13,805 nt of DNA from Planctomycetota bacterium (GTDB lineage Bacteria > Planctomycetota > UBA1135 > GCA-002686595): positions 1-13,805 of the forward strand of contig JABFRZ010000517.1 of assembly GCA_013140785.1 (NCBI GenBank), read 5' to 3'. Position numbers and translations under genes: made by a program. Position 1 is the stretch's first letter, and each line of letters opens with the position of its first letter. A model generated the notes under the pieces. It was given only the letters and a program-made list of their open reading frames with translations. It had not been told where the DNA came from and ran no database searches. Below, in pieces: positions 7,796-12,953 of the stretch.

Positions 7796-7920
7796 GGAGT
7801 CGTCAGACAATCCAAGGCTGTGTCCGAGGAGCTGGTCGCCGTGGGTGGACGAGTGACCGCCTAGCCGCTCGAGCTCGCGCCGATGGGCCTTCGCTCCAGT
7901 TCGGTGGCTCCCTCCGGAGG

Positions 7921-7949
7921 TTGTCAGGTCGCGCGCGAGGCCGTACCCT
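7921..7949 (+). promoter_or_regulatory. Candidate sigma70-type promoter for the outer-membrane protein gene
   Basis: TTGTCA at 7921-7926 (five of six matches to TTGACA) is followed after exactly 17 bases by TACCCT at 7944-7949 (three of six matches to TATAAT). Transcription would start near 7956, giving a leader of about 28 bases to the ATG at 7985. The perfect palindrome CCTCCGGAGG at 7911-7920 abuts the -35 box and could be a protein-binding site. Confidence 0.42.
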
Positions 7950-7984
7950 CTCCAATGGCTTCTCAGTAAAGGAGGGAGACCACC

Positions 7985-8605
7985 ATGAAGAGGAATCTGT
8001 TGCGGATCTTCCGATCTGCCGCCATTGCTGCCATCGCCGTCGTGACATTCTCGGCCTGTGCCGCAGTTCAGGCGAACTCGGGGACCGCCCAGGCCCAAGA
8101 GGGCCAAGGGCGACCCAGCTCGCTCTTCGGCATAGTGATTGGCAGTCGCTCGCTCGACGACGACACGGCCTGGGATCAGATCGAGAGTCCGTTCGTCGTA
8201 GGCTTCGAGGGTGGAACCGTGGGGGATCCGGTGGGCTTCGAGGTGGGGTTGTCCTTCGCCGGCGACAGCACAACCGTCAGTGGCGTGGACGTGACCAACA
8301 CCTTCCTCGAGCTTTCGCTGGGAGCGCGTGGGGTGTTCGGGGATGGTCCGTTGTTCCCGTATGTCGGAGGGGGCGTGGCCCTGATAACCGCAGAAGTCGA
8401 GGGCGAGTCAGGAGGCTCTTCGGTCTCCGACGACGACGCGAGCGTCGGCCTCTACGGGCACGGTGGCGTTCTCTATCGGCTCGGCGTGAACTTCTTCGTG
8501 GGTATCGATGCTCGACTGGTCACCGGAACTTCCCTCGAGATCTTCGGCATCGACTCCGATGCCGACTACACCCAGATCGCGGCCGTGCTGGGCTGGGGGA
8601 GTTGA
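7985..8605 (+). CDS. Small outer-membrane beta-barrel-like exported protein
   Basis: A 206-residue protein with a textbook start: AAGGAGG at 7969-7975, nine bases before the ATG. The N-terminus is an export signal (positively charged MKRNLLRIFR, then AAIAAIAVVTFSAC). The cysteine at residue 25 could be a lipid site, although the phenylalanine at -3 is atypical; cleavage after the AQA region is the alternative. The mature part is rich in glycine and alternating aromatic or aliphatic residues in short strands (FVVGFEGG, FEVGLSFAG, LELSLGARGVFG, LFPYVGGGVALI, LYGHGGVLYRLG, FFVGIDARLVTG) and ends with a strand, YTQIAAVLGWGS. That pattern resembles small eight-stranded OmpA-like or OmpW-like porin-fold proteins. 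No ligand or partner can be inferred. It has its own candidate promoter. The following HicB-like gene begins 66 bases later. Confidence 0.82.
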   Translation: MKRNLLRIFRSAAIAAIAVVTFSACAAVQANSGTAQAQEGQGRPSSLFGIVIGSRSLDDDTAWDQIESPFVVGFEGGTVGDPVGFEVGLSFAGDSTTVSGVDVTNTFLELSLGARGVFGDGPLFPYVGGGVALITAEVEGESGGSSVSDDDASVGLYGHGGVLYRLGVNFFVGIDARLVTGTSLEIFGIDSDADYTQIAAVLGWGS

Positions 8606-8671
8606 GATGCAGTGAACCAAACCCGGCCGCGGCGTCGGCGCCTGATCACCCTTCTAGTATCCTGACCCGTC

Positions 8672-8878
8672 ATGAGCGAAGTCATCTTCGTCGTCGAGGA
8701 AGCCCACGAGGGCGGGTTCAGCGCTCGTGCCCTCGGCGTTTCGATTTTCACCGAAGCGGACACCGTGGCCGAACTTCACGAGAGGGTCCGCGACGCCGTG
8801 CGCTGCCACTTCGACGAGAGAGAGATGCCGAAGGTCATCCGGCTCCACTTCGTCCGCGACGACCTGATCTCGGCTTGA
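8672..8878 (+). CDS. hicB: HicB-like antitoxin (type II toxin-antitoxin)
   Basis: Sixty-eight residues with the compact HicB fold signature: SEVIFVVEEAHEGGFSAR, ALGVSIFTEADTVAEL, then a helix ERVRDAVRCHF and a terminal strand VIRLHFVRDD. In such pairs the protein binds and neutralises the HicA ribonuclease. The start ATG at 8672 has no good Shine-Dalgarno site. The stop TGA at 8876-8878 overlaps the TTG that begins the toxin remnant, the usual coupling in these pairs. Homologues are sometimes misnamed as a 2-oxoisovalerate dehydrogenase subunit. The antitoxin looks intact although its toxin is truncated. Confidence 0.8.
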   Translation: MSEVIFVVEEAHEGGFSARALGVSIFTEADTVAELHERVRDAVRCHFDEREMPKVIRLHFVRDDLISA

Positions 8879-8960
8879 AACTCCCTCGGGACCTGTCCGG
8901 CCCCGAGCTCGCGCGAGCCCTGCGGGTCTTCGGCTACCAAGTGTCGCGGCAGATCGGCGC
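8875..8960 (+). pseudogene. hicA: hicA toxin gene, truncated after about 28 codons
   Basis: From the TTG at 8875 (overlapping the hicB stop) the frame reads KLPRDLSGPELARALRVFG then YQVSRQIG, the standard start of HicA toxins. The family then continues with SHxxL and the catalytic histidine region. Here the sequence switches instead, at about 8961, into a copy of the 5' end of the molybdopterin oxidoreductase gene. The frame then runs on as an unrelated arginine-rich tail to the TGA at 9175-9177. With the catalytic histidine and most of the double-stranded RNA-binding-like fold missing, a functional ribonuclease is not expected. Confidence 0.75.
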
Positions 8961-9186
8961 GGCGCGACGGCGAGTTCCCAGGGCGAGGGACGCTGCTTCG
9001 GGCCGGTGTCTCGATCTGTTCGAGGGGTCATGCGGTCGAGGGTCCTACTCGTCTGCGCGTCCAGGACTCACTCCGGGCTCATCCGGCCCGGGATCCTACT
9101 CACCAGGCAGGCCAGGCTCTCGCCCGATGGCGCCGATCCGACAGGCACGCGGCATCCACTGTCCTCGCCCGGCATGAACTGCGAGC
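8961..9186. repeat. Dispersed fragment C: molybdopterin oxidoreductase 5' end plus upstream IS91 junction
   Basis: Positions 8961-9010 match 2491-2540 at 43 of 50 bases and encode the enzyme's N-terminal peptide GPKQRxSPWELAVAP on the minus strand. Next come two copies of the upstream motif: 9028-9050 and 9079-9104, against 2546-2573, with four mismatches in 23 and three in 26. About 65 diverged bases follow. The segment ends with a near-copy of the IS91 scrap's start (CGGCATGAACTGCGAGCGAA against CGGCATGGACTGCGGTCGAA). The whole block therefore mirrors the source junction 2491-2651, with the motif duplicated and a 50-base expansion. It begins at the point where hicA is broken. Confidence 0.75.
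9079..9104. repeat. Copy 3 of the GATCCTACTC repeat
   Basis: The core GGGATCCTACTCACCAGG here differs from the copy at 2546-2573 at only a few bases. A shorter, more diverged copy precedes it at 9028-9050, making a local tandem duplication about 51 bases apart. Confidence 0.6.
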
Positions 9187-9217
9187 GAAGCTCGATCCCC
9201 AGAACTCGATGCGCAGG

Positions 9218-9552
9218 TCAGGGCCGTCTGCGTCGCTTCGCCTTGATCCCCCGAAGGTCTGCGATGCTGGGACCGCGCTCGCGGACCGCCGACCAGACTG
9301 CGACGACGGCGACCAAGTCTCGCGCAACCAAGTAGTAGACGTGGTAGCGACTGTTGGCAGGAGGATCCTCCTGGCGCCGCGGATACCTGGGATGGGACAG
9401 AGGCGGCCCGTGAGGGGGACGGAGGCGAGCGACTCGAGGGCCAGCGCCAGCTCGTCCAGGAATAGGTCTCGCGCCTGCTTCCTGTTCTCACGCCACCACG
9501 TGTCGATGGCCAGGACGTGTCGCTCGGCTTGGGGAGTGAGCGCGACCTTCAA
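9218..9552 (-). pseudogene. ParE/RelE-type toxin gene with a frameshift
   Basis: From the ATG at 9552 the frame reads as a ParE-like toxin: MKVALTPQAERHVLAIDTW, WRENRKQARDLFLDELALAL, ESLASVPLTGRLCP, then GARRILLP. At about 9355-9358 the match jumps to another frame: SRYHVYYLVARDLVAVVAV, then WSAVRERGPSIADLRGIKAK, ending RRRRP and a TGA at 9220-9218. Restoring one base after the codon for LLP gives LLPNSRYHVYYLV, the normal strand-turn-strand of this fold. The combined product would be about 111 residues, usual for the family. Left as it is, the frame continues into an arginine/serine-rich tail. These toxins poison gyrase or cleave ribosome-bound mRNA; the subfamily is uncertain. The start overlaps the antitoxin stop by four bases. 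The frameshift may be real or a sequencing error. Confidence 0.75.
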
Positions 9553-9785
9553 CGGCGTCGGCGAGCCCTCAGATCGGCGATCACCTCAGCCGCTGGACGT
9601 AGAAGACCCTTCTTGGCTGAACGCACCGACCGGCGGATCTCCGCCTGAAGAGCCTTGCGCTCTTCGGCGGTGAGATCGTCGCCCTCGTCATCCTGCACGA
9701 GGTCGAGGACCGTGCCCTCAGGCAGGTCCGTGGGCTCGCTGACGATGAGCCGACCGTTCTTGACTCTGGCTCGGATCGGTCCCAT
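9549..9785 (-). CDS. Antitoxin of a ParE/RelE-type module
   Basis: Seventy-eight residues. The N-terminal half, MGPIRARVKNGRLIVSEPTD then LPEGTVLDLV, is the short beta-rich domain (RVKNGRLxVxEPTDLPEGT) found in many small antitoxins next to ParE/RelE toxins. The C-terminal half is helical and charged (LTAEERKALQAEIRRSVRSA, then a basic tail), suited to wrapping the toxin. Its stop overlaps the toxin ATG by four bases (ATGA), the usual translational coupling. A candidate promoter sits immediately upstream, so transcripts may be nearly leaderless, and autorepression would be expected by analogy. The antitoxin is intact although the toxin frame is broken. Confidence 0.78.
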   Translation of the reverse strand: MGPIRARVKNGRLIVSEPTDLPEGTVLDLVQDDEGDDLTAEERKALQAEIRRSVRSAKKGLLRPAAEVIADLRARRRR

Positions 9786-9791
9786 GCCCCG

Positions 9792-9820
9792 AGTCTATGC
9801 GGCGTTCCGATCCTGCACAA
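9792..9820 (-). promoter_or_regulatory. Candidate promoter of the antitoxin-toxin module
   Basis: On the minus strand TTGTGC (9820-9815) is followed after 17 bases by TAGACT (9797-9792), four of six matches to TATAAT. Only six bases separate the -10 box from the antitoxin ATG at 9785, so the transcript would start at or near the start codon. Confidence 0.4.
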
Positions 9821-9881
9821 CTCGCTCGGGCCAGCATGCGTAGAGCTCCCACTGCGACATGCTCGAGTGTCCTCGCTCGCC

Positions 9882-9954
9882 GCCCGACGATGTCGTTGAG
9901 CGCTTCCTCCCAGATCACCTCGACGAACTCGCCCGAGCCGCGCTTCCCCTGCCG
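9882..9954 (-). repeat. Dispersed fragment B of the molybdopterin oxidoreductase gene
   Basis: Ungapped comparison with 2150-2222 gives 70 identities in 73. The mismatches are at 9887, 9896 and 9914. It encodes the enzyme segment around KRGSGEFVEV(S)WEEALxDI, in the same orientation as the source. Its left source boundary (2150) lies only three bases beyond the right source boundary of fragment A (2146). It directly adjoins the MOSC pseudogene stop at 9963-9961. Confidence 0.9.
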
Positions 9955-9960
9955 CGAGTC

Positions 9961-10205
9961 CTACTCCTTCCAACCCGCTGCCGGCGCGAACAGCACCTTC
10001 TGGCCCGCGGCCAAGTGGCCGCCGCGAACGACGGTGCCGTAGACACCGAGAGGCTGGCTTCATCGAAGATGCCGTGCTCGAGCTGCATCATCTGCACCGG
10101 CGCGCCGTGCCGGCGCTCGACGTCCGCCGCCAGCTCCTGGCCGAAGAGCTCGAGCTCGACGCGTGCGAACGTGAGTCGGAAGCTCCTCGTCGCTGCCCGG
10201 TCCAT
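9961..10205 (-). pseudogene. MOSC-domain protein remnant with internal deletion
   Basis: From the ATG at 10205 one frame reads VELELFGQELAADVERRHG, APVQMMQLEHGIFDEASLSV, the middle of MOSC proteins (where PVxLxxxxxGxxDxAxxSV is typical). A second frame then takes over at about 10047, reading GVYGTVVRGGHLAAGQKV and ending at a TAG (9963-9961). This is the usual MOSC C-terminus (GVYAxVVxxGxxxxGDxV). The stretch between, which in the family holds the conserved cysteine that carries sulphur, is gone, and the join is out of frame. The N-terminal third is also missing. Intact relatives have about 270 residues. MOSC proteins deliver sulphur or handle molybdenum cofactor, which is notable next to scraps of a molybdenum enzyme gene, but this copy cannot be functional. 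Confidence 0.68.
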
Positions 10206-10220
10206 GGCGCAAGGGAGAGC

Positions 10221-10256
10221 GCGCCGAAGCGCTGCACGCGGGATCCTACTCGCCGG
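10221..10256. repeat. Compound short repeat: oxidoreductase scrap plus GATCCTACTC motif
   Basis: Positions 10221-10240 match 2000-2019 at 18 of 20 bases. Directly after them, 10241-10256 (GGATCCTACTCGCCGG) matches 2558-2573 at 14 of 16. The two parts lie about 540 bases apart in the source. Each match is short, so this is only suggestive, but together with fragments A and B it fits the same debris family. It lies just beyond the 3' end of the TPR-PDZ gene. Confidence 0.4.
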
Positions 10257-10279
10257 AACGCGCCTGGCCGGGCTTCTCC

Positions 10280-11806
10280 CTAGGTCCCGGGGACGACTCC
10301 GAGGCGGATCCGCAGCACTTCGACCGCTCCGGCACGCCGGCGCGTCACTCGCAGCGCGAGCCCGATCCGGCCGCGGCTCTCGATCGAATCCAAGTCCTCG
10401 CGCGTGAGCGGACGCCCGCAGAGGTCCAGGAGCTCGTCCCCCACGCGGAGACCCTGGTAGTCCGCCGCGCTCCCGGGCGCGACGCTCCGCACCACCCCTC
10501 GGGCTCCGGCGGGATCCGTGGCCAGCTCGTTCTCGGCACCGAGCATGGAGCGCAGGCCGGCGGGCTGGCGGCTCCGCAGCCACAGCAGGGCGTTCTTCCA
10601 CTCCTTCGAATCGAAGCTGCCGGTGTTGAGGCAACGCCGAAGCCAACGCTCCGCGCTCGCGCGATCCCCGGCGACATCGAAGCGCCAGGCCGCGAGGAAG
10701 GACCACGCGCAGACCTCGGACGGAAAGAGCCCTCCGGGAATGTGGGAACTGTCCCCGGTCCGGCAGAACCCCACGAGGCCGCGCTCGACGGCGGAGAGCT
10801 CCTCGATCCGCTCGCCGAGGCGCTCCTCGAGCTTCCTCCCCGCCTCGTCCAGGCCGAGCGCGCGCGCGTCAATGCACCACTGCATCATCCGCGCGCGGCC
10901 GAGCTGCTGCGGATTCCCCTGCCGAGCGGCGGACTCGAGGGTCGTCGCCGCCGCGTCGAGTTTCCCCGCGGCGAGCTGCGCGTAGCCGAGGCACAGCACG
11001 ATCTCGGGATTCGGCGACTCGCCTTGTGCCGCCCGCGCGAACAGCTCGGCAGCCAGGTCGAGCTCGCCGGCGTCCCAGGCCAGGACCGCCCGCAGTCCCG
11101 TGGCCCAGGCACGCAGCTCGTCAGGCTGGAGCCGCACGAACTCGTCGGCGCTGGACAACGCGGCCGCGTCGTCCCCGCACTGGGCTTCCGAGAGTGCGCG
11201 CAGCCACCAGAGGTCCGGCACCTCCGGCGCGAGCTCGGTCGCTCGCCGGAGGTCGCGGAGCGCCGCGGCGTAGTCCGTCAGGGAATTCAGGGCTTGCGCG
11301 CGCCCCGAGTAGGCCTCGACCCAGGTTGGCCTCAATTCGATGGCCGCGTCGTAGGCGGCCACGGCGGGGCCAAGGGCGTCCATCTCGCGCAGCAAGTCTC
11401 CGCGCTCGCCGTGTAGCGCGGCGATCCCCGGCTCGAGCGCGAGCGCGCGGTCGTAGTCGGCGAGGGCGCGGGCGAACTCCCGCTGGTGATAGAGGCTGAA
11501 GCCGCGCTCGTAGAAGGCACCGAAGTCCTGCGGATCGAGCTCGATGGCCCGCGAAGCGTCTTCGACTGCGCCGGCATGGTCGCCAAGCTTGTTCCGGACG
11601 AAGGCGCGCGACACGTGCAGCTTCGCCTTCGAGGCATCGGCCGCCAGGCAGCGATCGAGGACCAGGAGGGCCTCGGAGTACCGCTGCTGCTCGACCAGAC
11701 GAGCGGCACGCTGCGCGAGGGCTGGCACGTCTTCCTGGGCTGCCCGAGGCCCGACGAACGACAGCGAGCCGACGAGCGCGAGCGCGGTCCCACCGAGGAT
11801 CCTCAT
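10280..11806 (-). CDS. Exported TPR-repeat protein with C-terminal PDZ domain
   Basis: A 508-residue protein from the ATG at 11806. The first 22 or so residues form a signal peptide (MRILGGTALALVGSLSFVG, then PRAAQED), so it should act in the periplasm or at the cell surface. From about residue 28 to 330 there are successive 34-residue TPR helix pairs; clear ones read SEALLVLDRCLAADAS, AGAVEDASRAIELDPQDFGA, ARALADYDRALALEPG, AAYDAAIELRPTWVEAYSGR and AALRDLRRATELAPEVPD. A less regular helical region follows. The last 70 residues form a PDZ-like module (RGVVRSVAPGSAADYQGLRV, GDELLDLCGRPL). TPR and PDZ parts both bind protein partners, so a scaffold or assembly role is inferred; no catalytic domain is seen. 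There is no Shine-Dalgarno site before the start. It is divergent from the DUF1570-like gene. Confidence 0.85.
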   Translation of the reverse strand: MRILGGTALALVGSLSFVGPRAAQEDVPALAQRAARLVEQQRYSEALLVLDRCLAADASKAKLHVSRAFVRNKLGDHAGAVEDASRAIELDPQDFGAFYERGFSLYHQREFARALADYDRALALEPGIAALHGERGDLLREMDALGPAVAAYDAAIELRPTWVEAYSGRAQALNSLTDYAAALRDLRRATELAPEVPDLWWLRALSEAQCGDDAAALSSADEFVRLQPDELRAWATGLRAVLAWDAGELDLAAELFARAAQGESPNPEIVLCLGYAQLAAGKLDAAATTLESAARQGNPQQLGRARMMQWCIDARALGLDEAGRKLEERLGERIEELSAVERGLVGFCRTGDSSHIPGGLFPSEVCAWSFLAAWRFDVAGDRASAERWLRRCLNTGSFDSKEWKNALLWLRSRQPAGLRSMLGAENELATDPAGARGVVRSVAPGSAADYQGLRVGDELLDLCGRPLTREDLDSIESRGRIGLALRVTRRRAGAVEVLRIRLGVVPGT

Positions 11807-11837
11807 GCACTAGAGGATCCGGCCGTAGCCTGCGATC

Positions 11838-11914
11838 CGTCAAGCGCATGGCACATGGGGCAGGGCCACCAGCCCGCGCGCCGACTCGTCTGCCCATCGT
11901 CGTAGCGCTTGACG
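11838..11914. repeat. 77-bp inverted-repeat structure between divergent genes
   Basis: CGTCAAGCGC at 11838-11847 is perfectly complementary to GCGCTTGACG at 11905-11914. Seven bases further in on each side the pairing resumes, with ATGGGGCAG on the left against CTGCCCAT on the right. Such nested imperfect arms resemble a tiny non-autonomous element or a large operator or hairpin. Fragment D follows four bases beyond the right end. No target duplication is obvious at the edges. Confidence 0.45.
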
Positions 11915-11917
11915 CGC

Positions 11918-11945
11918 CAGGTGCGCGTGGCTCGCCGTGTTGCTG
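11918..11945 (-). repeat. Dispersed fragment D of the molybdopterin oxidoreductase gene (short)
   Basis: CAGGTGCGCGTGGCTCGCCG and the eight bases after it match 1794-1821 at 27 of 28 positions, in the source orientation. The match is short, but exactness over 28 bases is unlikely by chance. It lies upstream of the preferred start of the DUF1570-like gene. Confidence 0.5.
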
Positions 11946-11993
11946 CCCGGCGCGCGAGTGGTCAGGCGGGACGTCTTGGGGTACAACGCCCGC

Positions 11994-12893
11994 GTGAGCC
12001 TTCTGCCCGTCCTGCTCCTCGCATCGGCGCAATCCGGGGCCGTCAAGCCGGTCGATTTCTACCGCAGCGTCGTCGCGCGCGCGGCCGAGCGCGCCCACGC
12101 GGAAGTGCGCGTCGCGCTGAAGTTCGACGTGGATCACTCGCGCTGGGAGGATCCGTGGGTACTCACGTCGGCTCACTACGAGGTGCGCACCACCCACAGC
12201 TACGCGCAGGCGGCCAAGATCTCGCGCGACCTCGAGTTCATGTACGCCGAGTTCGTGAAGCTCCTCGGCGAGGGCCCGGCGCAGTCGGCTCCGCGGCGCG
12301 TCTGGGTCTTTCCGACCTTGGCGGCCTACAACGTCTTCGGCAACGAGGTCGGTGCCGAGCACTCCTCCTTGTTGGGCACCTTCTTCGCGAACCAGCACCC
12401 CGAGCAGCCGGTCGCGGCGTACCAGAACGGCAACCCGACCCTGCTCGGGATGTGGATCACCCACGGCGCGCTGCACCAGTACCTGGAGCAGAGCTTCGGC
12501 CCGCAACGCCTGACCTGGGTGGACGAGGGCCTGGCCGCCTACTTCTCGCTCTTCTTCGACTGGGCCTACGCCGCGCGCGAGCTCGAGCGCATCGAAAGGG
12601 GTCCGAGCTGCGTGTCGCTCGAGCGCCTCGTGCGCGAGCCGATCCAGGCCTACGCGAACCTTCCGGACGATCGCTTCATCCAGCTCGGGATGCTCTTCCA
12701 CTTCCTGCTGAACTTCTGTGAAGCCACGCGCAACGGCGCCACCGGCGACCCCGCCGCCGGCCCGTTCCAGGACTCCTTGCGCGCGGCCGTGCGCGGCAAG
12801 GATGTCAGCGAGGACGAGTTCATGCAGTCCCTCGAAGAGGCCGCGGACCTCCTCGAAGAGGACTTCAAGAACTTCGACTTCGCGAAGCAGTGA
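11994..12893 (+). CDS. DUF1570-like exported metallopeptidase homologue, probably inactive
   Basis: A 299-residue protein if it starts at the GTG at 11994. That choice gives a clean signal peptide (SLLPVLLLASAQSGAVKP), whereas the upstream GTG at 11937 adds a charged leader and overlaps fragment D. The core resembles DUF1570, a gluzincin-type metallopeptidase family common in Planctomycetota, which has HExxH followed by a WxxEGxAxYF segment. Here the first motif reads H157-G-A-L-H161, so both histidines remain but the catalytic glutamate is glycine. The third ligand is kept as E178 in WVDEGLAAYF. It may still bind metal but should not cleave peptides. The C-terminus is acidic and helical (SEDEFMQSLEEAADLLEEDF). 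No strong Shine-Dalgarno site is seen. It is divergent from the TPR-PDZ gene and convergent with the following TPR gene. Confidence 0.78.
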   Translation: MSLLPVLLLASAQSGAVKPVDFYRSVVARAAERAHAEVRVALKFDVDHSRWEDPWVLTSAHYEVRTTHSYAQAAKISRDLEFMYAEFVKLLGEGPAQSAPRRVWVFPTLAAYNVFGNEVGAEHSSLLGTFFANQHPEQPVAAYQNGNPTLLGMWITHGALHQYLEQSFGPQRLTWVDEGLAAYFSLFFDWAYAARELERIERGPSCVSLERLVREPIQAYANLPDDRFIQLGMLFHFLLNFCEATRNGATGDPAAGPFQDSLRAAVRGKDVSEDEFMQSLEEAADLLEEDFKNFDFAKQ

Positions 12894-12953
12894 ACGCCGC
12901 TGGGGCTCGACCTCCGTGGGGCGCGGATGGCCGGATCGATCTTCACGGACCCA

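Larger units (their letters stand above)
3946..9881. mobile_element. Candidate 5.9-kb inserted segment (island) splitting a duplicated gene fragment
   Basis: The segment is bounded by fragment A (3800-3945, matching 2001-2146) on the left and fragment B (9882-9954, matching 2150-2222) on the right. Both have the same orientation and order as in the source gene, and only three source bases are missing between them. That is what one duplicated fragment interrupted by an insertion would look like. Inside lie a phosphodiesterase lipoprotein, a di-haem cytochrome lipoprotein, an outer-membrane-type protein, ISL3 and glucosidase scraps, and two damaged toxin-antitoxin modules. I see no integrase, intact transposase, terminal inverted repeat or clear target-site duplication at the two edges. 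The boundaries are supported but the element type is unknown. Independent insertion of two fragments remains possible. Confidence 0.38.

Noticed and set aside
7921..9177. A 418-codon plus-strand open frame spanning the outer-membrane protein and hicB genes
   Set aside because: Most of it is off-frame to two well-supported genes; only its end (8875-8960) is real coding sequence, the hicA remnant.
11121..12701. A 526-codon minus-strand open frame and other long antisense frames across 1-2550, 4900-6930 and 6200-7450
   Set aside because: They are antisense or off-frame to genes with clear domains, and are arginine- and proline-rich without recognisable motifs, as expected for shadow frames in GC-rich DNA.
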